From assembly GCF_019396345.1 (NCBI RefSeq), contig NZ_JAHKRM010000010.1, forward strand, positions 186,001 to 250,000: a DNA stretch of 64,000 bases, read 5' to 3'. Shown here in pieces: positions 43,876 to 52,288 of the stretch. Every line of letters begins with the position of its first letter. Within the stretch, counting starts at the first letter, position 1. A model generated the notes under the pieces. The model was not told where the DNA came from, ran no database searches, and saw only the letters and a list, made by a program, of their open reading frames with translations. This stretch comes from Nonomuraea guangzhouensis (GTDB lineage Bacteria; Actinomycetota; Actinomycetes; Streptosporangiales; Streptosporangiaceae). A program made the translations under genes and the position numbers.

Positions 43876-46851
43876 ATGCAGGAGCTCCGACTCGTCGCGG
43901 TAAGCGAGGACGGTACCTATCTCGTGCTGGCGACAGCAGGGCGAGGTACTCGGTTCACGCTTCCCGTGGACGACCGGCTCCGTGCTGCCGTCCGCGGCAA
44001 CTTCTCCCGTCTCGGCCAGTACGAGATCGAAGTGGAGAGTCCGTTGCGCCCCAAGGAGATCCAGGCCCGCATTCGCGCCGGAGAGACGGCCGAGGAGATC
44101 GCCGCGACAGCGGGCATCCCGGTCGAACGCGTCCGCTGGTTCGAGGGGCCTGTGCTCCAGGAGCGCGAGTACGTGGCCCAACAGGCGCAGCGCGTGTCCG
44201 TACGCATGCCCGGCGAGTCTTCGGCCGGCCCGACGCTCGGCGAGCTCGTCGCCGAGCGGCTGACCCGGCGCGGCGTACCCACCGACGAGATCGACTGGGA
44301 CTCCGCCAAGCGCGACGACGGCCTTTGGCGCGTCAAGCTCGGTTACGTTTGGAACGGTCACACCAGGCACGCGGAGTGGCTCTTCGACCCGCGCAGGCGG
44401 CACGTCACGCCGCACGACGACGAGTCGATGCGCCTCTCGGCCGCCGACTTCGACCCCAGCCCCGTGGTGGAGGACACCACGGTCACGCCGTTCACGCCGC
44501 GCGTGGCCAAGCTGCAGCCGGTGCCACCGCTCACCTCGGACCCGCTGCCGTTCCCCGCGATGGTGCGGCACGAGCCCGAGCCGCAGGAGCCGGCGGTCGG
44601 CTACCAGCCGAGGGGCACGGAGCCGTCCTACAGCCGTACCCCGTCCCGCGAGGCTCCCTTCACCCCCGCCCGCGAGGCCCCTTTCGACCGTGCTCCCGCC
44701 GACCCTTCCGGCCGTACGACGGAGCCCGGCTACCGCACCGAGCCTCCTTCGAGGGATTACCGCTCGGAGCCGCCCGCTGGGGAGCCCGGCTACCGCGCCG
44801 AGCCCGCTGGACGGGAAACGGGCTATCGCGGCGAGCCCGCCGGACGGGAAACCGGCTACCGCGCTGAGCCGTCCGCTCAGGAGACGGGCTACCGTACGCA
44901 GTCGCCCGCGGAGGAGACCGGTTACCGTAGCCAGTCGCCCACGCAGGAGACCGGTCACCGTACCGAGCCGTCGGCGCAGGGCACCGGCTACCGCGCCGAG
45001 TCGCCCGCGCAGGGCGCCGCCCGCCCGGGCGAGCCTTCGCCCTGGCTCCCGGACTACGGCACTCCCCGCACACCCGACCGCCCGACGGGCCGGGACGGCG
45101 AGGCCATCTACGCCCCGGCGACTCGTGATGTCGCGCCTTCGGGGAGCCGTGCCACCGTGCCTGGGGCCGAGGACGCTTTCACGCCGCCCCCGCCCGCCCC
45201 TGGTACGAGTGCTGGGGACGGCCCGGCCTATGGCGCACCCGTCGTAGAGACGCCAATTGCCAACACGCCCGCCGTGCAGGGCTCGGCCACCGGCGCACCG
45301 GGCCCGGTCGCCAACGCGCCTGTCGTTGAAGACCCGGCCACCAGCGCTCGCGCCGTACAGGGCCAGGCCGCCAACGCACCCGTCGTTGAAGACCCGGCCA
45401 CCAGCGCCCGCGCCGTTCAGGGCTCGGACGTCAACGCACCCGTTGTTGAGGCCCCGGCCACCAACGCCCGCGCCGTGGACGGGCCGGCCGCTGACGTGCC
45501 CGCGTCTGACGCCGCTGCCACCACGGCCCCGGCCATAGCCGAACCCGCCACGGCGACCGCCCGCGTCTCGGACACCCCCGGCTCGGACGCCACCGTCACG
45601 GACGCCACCGCCACGAAGGCTGCCGTCGCGGACGCCTCCGTCACGGACACTTCCGTCACGAAGGCTGCTGCCTCGGACGCCTCCATCACGAACGCCACCG
45701 TTACGAAGGCCGCCGTCGCGGACGCTGCTGTCCCGAAGGCCGCCGTCTCAGACGCCGCCGTCACGGATGCTGTTATCGCAGACTCGGCGCCCGCATCCGC
45801 CGCGCAGACCTCTGCGCAGTCGGCGCCCACCACGGACGTGTCCTCGGCTGCGGATTCGCCGTCTGCCGTGCCCACGGTGGCACGTACCGACGCCCCGGCA
45901 GCGGAGACCGCACGCTCTTCCGAGACTCCGGAGCCCACCAAAGTCCCGGAGCCGACCACACCACCCCCAGCCGAATCGCAGCCCGCCACGGAGGTCGCGG
46001 CCGAACCGCAGCCCGCCACGGGAGCCACGGCCCAGTCGCAGGCGACCAGCGCAGCCGAAACGCCGCCCAGCAGCACCCTCACCGAGTCGAAGGTCGTTGA
46101 GGCGGTCGCTGAGCCGCAGCCCGGCGGGGTCGTCACCGAGCCGCAGACCGGCGACACCACAATCGAGTCGCAGTCCCGTGGTGCCGTTGTCGAGCCGCAG
46201 TCCGGTGGCGCCGCCACGGAGACCACGCCGCAAACGTCCCCGGCCACCGAAGGCAAGACCGAAGCCCCGGTACAGGAAGCCGCCACGGCGGTCGACACCC
46301 CGGCAAAGACGGACACCGTCACAACACCGCCCGCCCCCGAGGCGGTCACTGCGACGGACACCAGCGCCCCCGCAACGGCAACCGACGCCTCCAAGCAGCC
46401 CTCAAAGGCCGCGCCCGAGGCAACGCCGGCAGTGGCGCCCACCGCAGCCGCGCCCAAGCCACAGCCAAAGCCTCAGCCCATGAAGCCTGAGCCCAAGGCC
46501 GACTCCGCGACACCCGCTCCAGCACCGGCGCCCAAGACCGAGCCCGCAGCGGCCGAACCCAAGTCCGTGCCCAAGGCTGAGCCCGCAGCGGCTGAGCCCG
46601 CAGTGGCCGAACCCAAGGCCGAGCCGAAGGCTGAGCCTGCCGCGCCTGAGCCCGCCGTGCCGGCCGCGAGGACGAGCAAGGACGGCGCCGCAAAGCCCGA
46701 GCAGCCGGCGGCCAAGGAGGAGCCCCCGGTCCCGGTGCCCTCTCCCCCGCCTGCCCCCGCGGCCCGTCAGCCGCGCAAGGGCTCCAGGGGACGTCGCGCC
46801 TCGGTACCGACCTGGGACGAGATCATGTTCGGCGCCCGCCGCCAGGACTGA
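43876..46851 (+). CDS. sepH: SepH-like cell division regulator with giant low-complexity linker
   Basis: A 991-residue homologue of SepH, which binds FtsZ and promotes its assembly in Streptomyces. The N-terminal DUF3071 domain (about 1-165) shows LVAVSEDGTYLVLATAGRGT, a helix-turn-helix (AEEIAATAGIPVERVRWFEG) and WRVKLGYVWNGHTRHAEWLF. The C terminus carries the conserved RGRRASVPTWDEIMFGARRQ. Between them lie some 750 residues of Pro/Ala/Glu/Thr-rich sequence with three tandem repeats (11-, 20- and 5-residue units). Typical SepH proteins are about 330-400 residues, so this linker is exceptional. ATG 43876 has GAAGGGA five bases upstream. Confidence 0.88.
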   Translation: MQELRLVAVSEDGTYLVLATAGRGTRFTLPVDDRLRAAVRGNFSRLGQYEIEVESPLRPKEIQARIRAGETAEEIAATAGIPVERVRWFEGPVLQEREYVAQQAQRVSVRMPGESSAGPTLGELVAERLTRRGVPTDEIDWDSAKRDDGLWRVKLGYVWNGHTRHAEWLFDPRRRHVTPHDDESMRLSAADFDPSPVVEDTTVTPFTPRVAKLQPVPPLTSDPLPFPAMVRHEPEPQEPAVGYQPRGTEPSYSRTPSREAPFTPAREAPFDRAPADPSGRTTEPGYRTEPPSRDYRSEPPAGEPGYRAEPAGRETGYRGEPAGRETGYRAEPSAQETGYRTQSPAEETGYRSQSPTQETGHRTEPSAQGTGYRAESPAQGAARPGEPSPWLPDYGTPRTPDRPTGRDGEAIYAPATRDVAPSGSRATVPGAEDAFTPPPPAPGTSAGDGPAYGAPVVETPIANTPAVQGSATGAPGPVANAPVVEDPATSARAVQGQAANAPVVEDPATSARAVQGSDVNAPVVEAPATNARAVDGPAADVPASDAAATTAPAIAEPATATARVSDTPGSDATVTDATATKAAVADASVTDTSVTKAAASDASITNATVTKAAVADAAVPKAAVSDAAVTDAVIADSAPASAAQTSAQSAPTTDVSSAADSPSAVPTVARTDAPAAETARSSETPEPTKVPEPTTPPPAESQPATEVAAEPQPATGATAQSQATSAAETPPSSTLTESKVVEAVAEPQPGGVVTEPQTGDTTIESQSRGAVVEPQSGGAATETTPQTSPATEGKTEAPVQEAATAVDTPAKTDTVTTPPAPEAVTATDTSAPATATDASKQPSKAAPEATPAVAPTAAAPKPQPKPQPMKPEPKADSATPAPAPAPKTEPAAAEPKSVPKAEPAAAEPAVAEPKAEPKAEPAAPEPAVPAARTSKDGAAKPEQPAAKEEPPVPVPSPPPAPAARQPRKGSRGRRASVPTWDEIMFGARRQD
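44722..45012 (+). repeat. 33-bp (11-residue) repeat within sepH
   Basis: About nine imperfect units of the pattern E-T-G-Y-R-x-E-P-x-x-x (for example ETGYRGEPAGR, ETGYRAEPSAQ) cover residues 283-379. One unit is shortened to nine residues. The regular Tyr-Arg spacing and alternating acidic and basic residues suggest a flexible polyampholyte. Confidence 0.9.
45313..45492 (+). repeat. 60-bp (20-residue) tandem repeat within sepH
   Basis: Three consecutive units start at 45313, 45373 and 45433, exactly 60 bases apart. Each encodes NAPVVEDPATSARAVQG plus three variable residues (residues 480-539). The first two units are nearly identical at the DNA level, pointing to recent slippage or unequal crossing-over. 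Confidence 0.92.
45595..45789 (+). repeat. 15-bp (5-residue) repeat within sepH
   Basis: Thirteen consecutive pentads, such as VTDAT, VADAS, VTKAA and VSDAA, cover residues 574-638. Position 1 is Val, Ala or Ile, position 3 is Asp, Lys or Asn (Ser in none), and position 4 is nearly always Ala. It is not the classical A(D/N)Lxx pentapeptide repeat. Confidence 0.85.
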
Positions 46852-46880
46852 CCGACCAGCCACCGACCGCCCACACACCG

Positions 46881-46955
46881 CTCAGCGCCGCCCGCACACA
46901 CCACCCGAGCACCACCCGAGCACCGCCCGCACTCACCGCCTCAGCGCCGCCCGCA
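46881..46955. repeat. Short direct repeats downstream of sepH
   Basis: CTCAGCGCCGCCCGCA occurs at 46881-46896 and 46940-46955, with a tandem 11-bp ACCACCCGAGC duplication between them. The 281 bases between sepH and the converging PH-domain gene hold these repeats and no supported gene. Confidence 0.6.
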
Positions 46956-47132
46956 TGCATCGCCCGGCGGCTCGTCGGTGATCTCAAAAACCGGGCAGGA
47001 CCTCCACCGGCTCCGTGAGCGGCCTCAAGCCCCGTGCGTGGTCGGTGATGGCTGTCGACAGCAGCTCGCGCAGCGCGAGCGGGTTTCCGCCGCGAGGTCG
47101 CCCAGCCGGCGCCGGGCGCGACACGCGCCCGC

Positions 47133-48794
47133 CTACTCCCCCTTCTCCATGAACGGAGCCAGCCACTCCGGTGTCACCTCGGCCGGGAAGCCGATCGCCT
47201 GGGACTCGGACACGTCGATCGCCGAGTAGCCACCCGTACCGGCCCCCACCCCGGCCGTGAGCGTGAACACCCCGGCCCGCCGCTGGAACCAGGTCTGCCT
47301 CAGGTGCCAGCCCACCACCGCGCGACGTTCGACCACAGCTTGTGAACGGCGGAGGGAGCCGGAGCGGACCGCCAGGCGTACGCCGTCGTATCCGTGTCCC
47401 AGAGACCTGTACCGATCGAGGCCGAGGGGGATCCCCACGCCCGCCAGGAGGAGGGCGACCACAACCGCGAACCACCAGGCCGCCTGGGCGGTCAGCAGCG
47501 CCGTCAGCGCGATGACGGCGGCCGCCAGGAGCCACGGAGCGATGGCGCGGAAGAGGCGGCGGTTGCGGGCGATGGGCGGGTGGGGGCGGAGTTCGGCCTG
47601 GTAGGAGCCGATGGCGTCGCCGGTGACCTTGAAGGCGACCGCGCGCGGGACGTCCGGCAGGAGTTGCCCGCGCGTCTGCGAGTCGCCGAGTCCCGTCACG
47701 ATGGCCCAGACGCGGGCGACGCCCGCCCAGCGCTCGGCGAGTCCCTCGACGATCTCGTAGCCGCGTACGCGCCGGGCCTCCAGCGACACGCTGCGCCGGT
47801 TGATCAGACCGCGCTCGGCCACCAGGTAGCGGTCGCGGCTGGTGAGCCGGAAGTTCCAGTTGAACACCGCGTACATCACACCGCCCACCACCGGCATCGC
47901 CACCACGAGCAGCAGCACCACGGCGAGCAGCAGATAGGGGTGCCCCCACAGCCACTCCCCGACGGTCAGCGCGGCGTCCCTGCCGAAGCCGAGATCGTCC
48001 CCCCACTGGAACGCCAACCCCACGGCACCGCCCGCCAGCGCGAACGGGGTGAGAAGGTACGCGCCGGACAGCGGGCCGTACAGCAGCCAGGTCCACGGAA
48101 CGCTGATGATCTCCCGATCGGTCTCCGCCGTGTGTCCAGGGGCCGCGGCGGGCACCGAAGCGCGCGGCGGGCCGGCCGAATCCGCGGCACCGTCAGACGC
48201 GGCGGCCGGGCCGGTGGTGGCTGTGGTGGTGGGGTGCGCGGCGGCTCGGGCCGCGCGGGTGCGTCGGAGCAGGACCGACTTCAGGCGTTCGGCCTCCTCC
48301 AGGGTCACGCCGTCGAGTTTGCCCTCCTCGGCGTCGCCGCTCGCCCCCGTGTCGATCTTCAGTACGGCCAGGCCGAGCAGCCGGTGCATGGGCGGGGTGG
48401 AGACGTCCACGCCACGGACGCGTTCCAGGGGGATGGTACGGACCGACCGGCTGACCAGGGAACGCTTGATCTCCAGCCGATCGCCCACGATCTCGTAGCT
48501 GAACATCGCCCACCGCACGACCGCGAAGGCGAACGTGACGCCGACCCCGATCGCCGCCCAGAGGTACGACCTGCCGGAGAACCCACCCACGAACAGCAGC
48601 CCGACGAGCGGGAGGAGCAGCGACGGGATCATCCGCACCGGTTGGATGAGCAGCACCTTCGGACTGAGCCGCAACGGCGCCCGCACGGGCACAGGGGGCG
48701 CCGGGGGCGGAAGAGGCGCGGGCGGCCCTGTGGGGACCGGAGACGGGCCCTCGGGGCCAGGTGGTGCGGTCGGGTGAGGGGGAGGTTCGGTCAT
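47133..48794 (-). CDS. PH-domain (bPH_2 / YdbT-like) membrane protein
   Basis: A 553-residue membrane protein with a Pro-rich N terminus (MTEPPPHPTAPPGPEGP), paired hydrophobic helices and repeated bacterial PH domains. The first domain has FSYEIVGDRLEIKRSLVSRS, VRTIPLERVRGVDVSTPPMH and LLGLAVLKIDTGAS. The second has FRLTSRDRYLVAERGLINRR and YEIVEGLAERWAGVARVWAI. A third follows the last helix pair (VRLAVRSGSLRRSQAVVERR). The R-T-I-P-L-x-R-V pattern is the family signature. Function is unknown in actinomycetes. The ATG overlaps the upstream stop (ATGA), so it is co-translated with the smaller PH protein. Confidence 0.9.
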   Translation of the reverse strand: MTEPPPHPTAPPGPEGPSPVPTGPPAPLPPPAPPVPVRAPLRLSPKVLLIQPVRMIPSLLLPLVGLLFVGGFSGRSYLWAAIGVGVTFAFAVVRWAMFSYEIVGDRLEIKRSLVSRSVRTIPLERVRGVDVSTPPMHRLLGLAVLKIDTGASGDAEEGKLDGVTLEEAERLKSVLLRRTRAARAAAHPTTTATTGPAAASDGAADSAGPPRASVPAAAPGHTAETDREIISVPWTWLLYGPLSGAYLLTPFALAGGAVGLAFQWGDDLGFGRDAALTVGEWLWGHPYLLLAVVLLLVVAMPVVGGVMYAVFNWNFRLTSRDRYLVAERGLINRRSVSLEARRVRGYEIVEGLAERWAGVARVWAIVTGLGDSQTRGQLLPDVPRAVAFKVTGDAIGSYQAELRPHPPIARNRRLFRAIAPWLLAAAVIALTALLTAQAAWWFAVVVALLLAGVGIPLGLDRYRSLGHGYDGVRLAVRSGSLRRSQAVVERRAVVGWHLRQTWFQRRAGVFTLTAGVGAGTGGYSAIDVSESQAIGFPAEVTPEWLAPFMEKGE

Positions 48795-49312
48795 GTGGCA
48801 TCGTCCCTGAGCTCTTCCGCCCGGCGCGCCAGCTCCTCCGCCAACCCCGCCGCCACCTCGTAGTCCAGCCCCTTGATCGTCGACGACCCCGCGTGGGACG
48901 CCGTACGGATCTCCAGCGTCGCCAGCCCGAGCAGCCGTTCGACCCACCCCTGCGCCTTGTCGACGGTCTGGATCCGGCTGACCGGTACGAAGACCCACTC
49001 CCGGGTCAGGAACCCCGACCGGGTGTAGACCACATCGCCCGACAACTCCCACCGATGTACGGCATAACGCACGAACGGCTCAGCGATCAGGAACGGCGTG
49101 GTCAGCACCCCCACCCCCACGGGCAGCAGCCACGAATCGTCGGCGAACCAGCCTGGCACCCACGCCCACCCGCTCCCCCCGACCCAGCGCGCGACCAGGA
49201 TCGAGCAGCCCACCAGCAGCACGAACCCGAACAACGCCTCGGCCAGCCAGAGCCGGACGGCCTTCGGCGACACACGGTGCTCCGGATCACGCAACGGGCC
49301 AGAAGTCGTCAC
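48791..49312 (-). CDS. PH-domain (YdbS-like) membrane protein
   Basis: A 173-residue partner of the previous protein: two transmembrane helices (LWLAEALFGFVLLVGCSILV; LPVGVGVLTTPFLIAEPFV) and one bPH_2 domain (VVYTRSGFLTREWVFVPVSR, IQTVDKAQGWVERLLGLATL, EIRTASHAGSSTIKGL). The YdbS/YdbT pair organisation is widespread. The start is the GTG at 49312. Confidence 0.9.
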   Translation of the reverse strand: MTTSGPLRDPEHRVSPKAVRLWLAEALFGFVLLVGCSILVARWVGGSGWAWVPGWFADDSWLLPVGVGVLTTPFLIAEPFVRYAVHRWELSGDVVYTRSGFLTREWVFVPVSRIQTVDKAQGWVERLLGLATLEIRTASHAGSSTIKGLDYEVAAGLAEELARRAEELRDDAT

Positions 49313-49807
49313 AGGGCCAGCTTATGACTCCCGCCCGCGCCAGTGATCTCCCAGAGGCGCCGGATGTCCTCGGTAGAAGGGGTAGATGATCCCCCTCTTC
49401 ACCGCTGGCGATCAGTGCTATATGACCCTTCACCGTAGGACCCGTCTCAGGTAACGACCTGGTGCCCGGTTTCACCGGGATGCGGGTGAATCCGGGAAGG
49501 CAGAGCCCGCGAAACGCGGTGCCCGCACTCCCGGACACGCGATCCCTCCGCACCCTTCGATCCGCCGGGCGAACCGGCCCGGTCGCCCCGGCGACGAGAA
49601 CCAGCAGGCCGCGGCAGGATTCTCCGATGCCGCCCACGATCTCCCCGCCCCGGCGAAGCACCCGCGGGCCGAGGACGGCGACGCTCGGGAATGTGGCGAA
49701 GTTCACTCCCCCATGCCCGCTTTGTGGCGGCTTTGCCGTCCTTTACCGACCGCCGACCCTCGCGAAACGGTCGGCGCACGGCCGATAGCCGCGTAGCATC
49801 ATGCGGC
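49313..49807. other. Gene-free region with strong stem-loops
   Basis: No gene in these 495 bases convinces me. They contain several stable stem-loops: arms CCCGGTTTCACC (49465-49476) and GGTGAATCCGGG (49485-49496), pairing at 11 of 12 positions around an 8-base loop; CCGCG-AAA-CGCGG just downstream; and a 13-bp stem with two bulges at 49563-49593. None is followed by a T-run. The region could hold a structured leader for the PEBP gene or a small RNA. Confidence 0.45.
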
Positions 49808-50377
49808 ATGGGGCTGTGTAACACGGCAAGACGCGTGAGACGCATCGCTGTCTCTGTGACAGTGGTGACCGTCATGCTCGCGTCCTCCGGTTGCAGCTTC
49901 CTCATCGGAAGATCCCAGGCCAAGGAGATCGCTGAGATCAACGTCTCGAGTCCGGAGTTGCGCGAGGGCGAACCACTGCCGAGCGAATTCTCCTGCGATG
50001 GCGCCCAGGGCAGCCCGCCGCTGCGCTGGTCCAGCGAACCCCTGTCCGATGCCAAGTCGATCGCCATCGTGGTCGATTCTCACTCACCATCAGAATCCGC
50101 CGTCCAGTGGGTGCTCTACAACATCCCCGCGACGACGACCGAGCTGGGGCCGAACGCCACCGCGAGCCCGCCGGAAGGCGCGAGCCAGGCGAAGGTGACC
50201 AGCGGCAAGGCGGGCTACCAGCCGCCATGTGTGAAGAACGGCAGTTACCGGTTCAGCGTCTACTCGCTGAGCGGCAAGGTCGAGCTCCCGGAGGGCGCCC
50301 CCCTCTCCGACGTCTTGAAGAAGATCGCGGACTTGACCATCGCTCGCGGCCGGCTCACGGTGGTGAACATCCAGTGA
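49808..50377 (+). CDS. PEBP (YbhB/YbcL) family protein, probable lipoprotein
   Basis: A 189-residue exported protein. Its N terminus (RRIAVSVTVVTVMLASSGC) ends in a lipobox-like SSGC, so Cys29 may be lipidated. The mature domain matches bacterial phosphatidylethanolamine-binding-protein folds: PLPSEFSCDGAQGSPPLRWS, SIAIVVDSHSPSESAVQWVL, YNIPATTTELG and the Gly-rich KAGYQPPCVKNGSYRFSVYS. ATG 49808 is chosen; an out-of-frame ATG lies at 49801. Ligand and role are unknown. Confidence 0.85.
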   Translation: MGLCNTARRVRRIAVSVTVVTVMLASSGCSFLIGRSQAKEIAEINVSSPELREGEPLPSEFSCDGAQGSPPLRWSSEPLSDAKSIAIVVDSHSPSESAVQWVLYNIPATTTELGPNATASPPEGASQAKVTSGKAGYQPPCVKNGSYRFSVYSLSGKVELPEGAPLSDVLKKIADLTIARGRLTVVNIQ

Positions 50378-50504
50378 GACAGCAATCACTAAACGTAGTA
50401 ATAGTTACCAATTCTTCACGTAGGGTGTGACAACGCTCATAGTGGTCCGACACAATCAGATCCAATTGCTAGGTGCTGGTGATCAAAGGGGGAAGGTCGC
50501 GTCG

Positions 50505-50564
50505 ATGGCCGCGCGATCTCACCGGTGCCGCAGGGAGGCCATGGCTTTGAGGGTGGTGCAATGA
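50505..50564 (+). CDS. Possible 19-residue leader peptide coupled to the next gene
   Basis: A short ORF starts at an ATG preceded by GGGGGAAGG (spacing about 8) and encodes MAARSHRCREAMALRVVQ-type sequence of 19 codons. Its TGA (50562-50564) overlaps the start of the next gene in an ATGA junction. The position and ribosome-binding site suggest a translated leader controlling the downstream gene; chance is not excluded for such a short frame. Confidence 0.4.
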   Translation: MAARSHRCRREAMALRVVQ

Positions 50565-52198
50565 TCGCGGTCGTAGTCAGCTTGGTCGCTGTCGTGCTCC
50601 TCGTGCTCGTCGTCGTGGCACTGGGCATGCGTTCTATGAACCGTCGGGAGAGCTCTCTCCCTCCTGAGCGGCTGAAGCAGATGGCCGAGAAGGACGAGAG
50701 GACACTGACGCGGTCGACGGACGAGTTCTCCAAGAGCGAACCGCGCATGAACAACTTCAGCCCTGACTTCAGCCCCATCGACGAGGTCAAGGCGAAGCCG
50801 GTACGCACTGGTCAGCGCGGCAAACGCGGCGTCGACGAGTGGGGCAACCCGCACTCCGACGTCGAGGACGAGGAGTTCTGGGCCAACATCCGCAGCGACG
50901 CGGAAGAAGGCGGCTTCGGCGCCGGCGGCACGGTCGCGGCGCGCAAGGGCGCCTCGCGCCCCGTCGAACGCCCTTCCGAGCGGCCCGCCGGGCGACCCGC
51001 CGAGCGCGAGAAGCAGCCGACGGCCCAGCGCGAGCAGCGGCCCGCCGCCAAGCGTGAGCGGCCCGCCAAGCGCGAGCCCGTCACCGCAGACCCCAACGCC
51101 GCGACCGTCCAGGCCCCGCTGCCCAACCGCCCCAACCGTTCGCGTTCCCAGCGCCCCACCCCCGCGGCCGCCAATTCCGGCTCGTCCGGCCTGGCCGATC
51201 TCGTGGAGTCGGCGCAGCGTCCGACCCCGACGGCCGCCGAGCTGGCCGACCAGCGCACGGTGACGTTCTCGGCCCCGACCCCGCCTGACGTGATGAGCAT
51301 CCTCGGCGTGGGCGCCCAGCAGGTGACGCCGCCCAACCGGCCTCAGCCCGGATCCGGCACCGGCTCCTTCCCGGCCGTCGGCAGCGCCACGTCACTGAGC
51401 ACGAACAGCCCGGCGACCTCCAGCGGCGCGTTCCCCGCCGTCGGCAGCGGCGCGTTCCCCGCGACGCCGGCCTCCGCCAACAGCGGTGCCTTCCCCGCCA
51501 CGCCGGCCACTCCCAACAGCGGATCTTTCCCCGCGACGCCGGTCTCCCCCATCAGCGGCGCGCCGACGAGCGCCCCGTTCACGATCTACGGCGCCAACAC
51601 CGACCCGCTCGAGAGCACCTGGACCAACCCGCCGGTCGTGCCGACGGCGTCAGGCTCGTGGCCCGCGCTTCAGCAGCACGACATCCTCGACGACCCCACG
51701 CCGGGCGCCCCGTCGAGCGACTCCTGGCCGGCCTTCGAGCCGCAGCAGCCCGCCGCCGCCCCCCGCGGCTCCTATCCGGCGTCCTACGAGGTCCGTGCGG
51801 GCTGGGCCGTGGCCGACGACTCCGACCCGCTGACCGGCCCCTCCCCCGCGACCGGCACCCCCACGGCGCCCGCGCGTTCGGTCTCGGCCTACGACGACGT
51901 GCTGTCGGCCTCGCCCGTGCAGCCGGCGCCCTTCGCATACGAGACGGGCGACATCACCAGCCTCCCGCCCGGCCAGATCGCGCAGACCTTCGCGTACGAG
52001 ACCGGCGACATCACCAGCATTCCGCCCGGCCAGCTGCCTGCGGGCTGGAACGACCCGCCCGCGGGCAGCGGCGCCTGGCCCAACTACGGCGGCCCGTCCG
52101 ACACCGGCGCCCGGCAGGGCGCCCCCGGTGGCGGCCAAGGCGGCGGGCGTCGTCGCGCCACCACCCCCGAGCAGGAATTCCCCGACTACTACCGCTGA
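50561..52198 (+). CDS. Single-pass membrane protein with long disordered tail
   Basis: A 545-residue protein starting MIAVVVSLVAVVLLVLVVVA, a lone N-terminal helix, followed by about 520 residues of cytoplasmic-type low-complexity sequence. Features: SSLPPERLKQMAEKDERTL, an acidic HSDVEDEEFWANIRSDAEEG, a basic stretch rich in RPAERE/KRERPAKRE, several GAFPATP-type repeats (about 51360-51555), and two copies of FAYETGDITS(L/I)PPGQ at 51932-51976 and 51989-52033. No enzymatic domain is visible. It resembles scaffold-like actinomycete proteins rather than a known family. ATG 50561 is supported by GAGGGTGG. Confidence 0.75.
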   Translation: MIAVVVSLVAVVLLVLVVVALGMRSMNRRESSLPPERLKQMAEKDERTLTRSTDEFSKSEPRMNNFSPDFSPIDEVKAKPVRTGQRGKRGVDEWGNPHSDVEDEEFWANIRSDAEEGGFGAGGTVAARKGASRPVERPSERPAGRPAEREKQPTAQREQRPAAKRERPAKREPVTADPNAATVQAPLPNRPNRSRSQRPTPAAANSGSSGLADLVESAQRPTPTAAELADQRTVTFSAPTPPDVMSILGVGAQQVTPPNRPQPGSGTGSFPAVGSATSLSTNSPATSSGAFPAVGSGAFPATPASANSGAFPATPATPNSGSFPATPVSPISGAPTSAPFTIYGANTDPLESTWTNPPVVPTASGSWPALQQHDILDDPTPGAPSSDSWPAFEPQQPAAAPRGSYPASYEVRAGWAVADDSDPLTGPSPATGTPTAPARSVSAYDDVLSASPVQPAPFAYETGDITSLPPGQIAQTFAYETGDITSIPPGQLPAGWNDPPAGSGAWPNYGGPSDTGARQGAPGGGQGGGRRRATTPEQEFPDYYR

Positions 52199-52288
52199 CC
52201 AGCGGCTGAGTGAGGCGGCCACTCATTAATCTGTAAAGCCGCCAAGGACCCCTTAACCCCCGGCGCGCGGGGCAATAGAGTCTGCCGT

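Noticed and set aside
46984..47132. C-terminal fragment of an unknown protein on the minus strand (LREL, TAITDHARG region)
   Set aside because: It is only the end of a frame that overlaps the PH-domain gene in another reading frame; no start, ribosome-binding site or family match was found.
49465..49530. GGGTGAATCC with nearby stems, suggestive of a c-di-AMP (ydaO) or cobalamin riboswitch
   Set aside because: The other hallmarks that I know of these classes (for example GACAGCTAAC of ydaO, or the B12 box) are absent, and the pairing does not fit their known helices.
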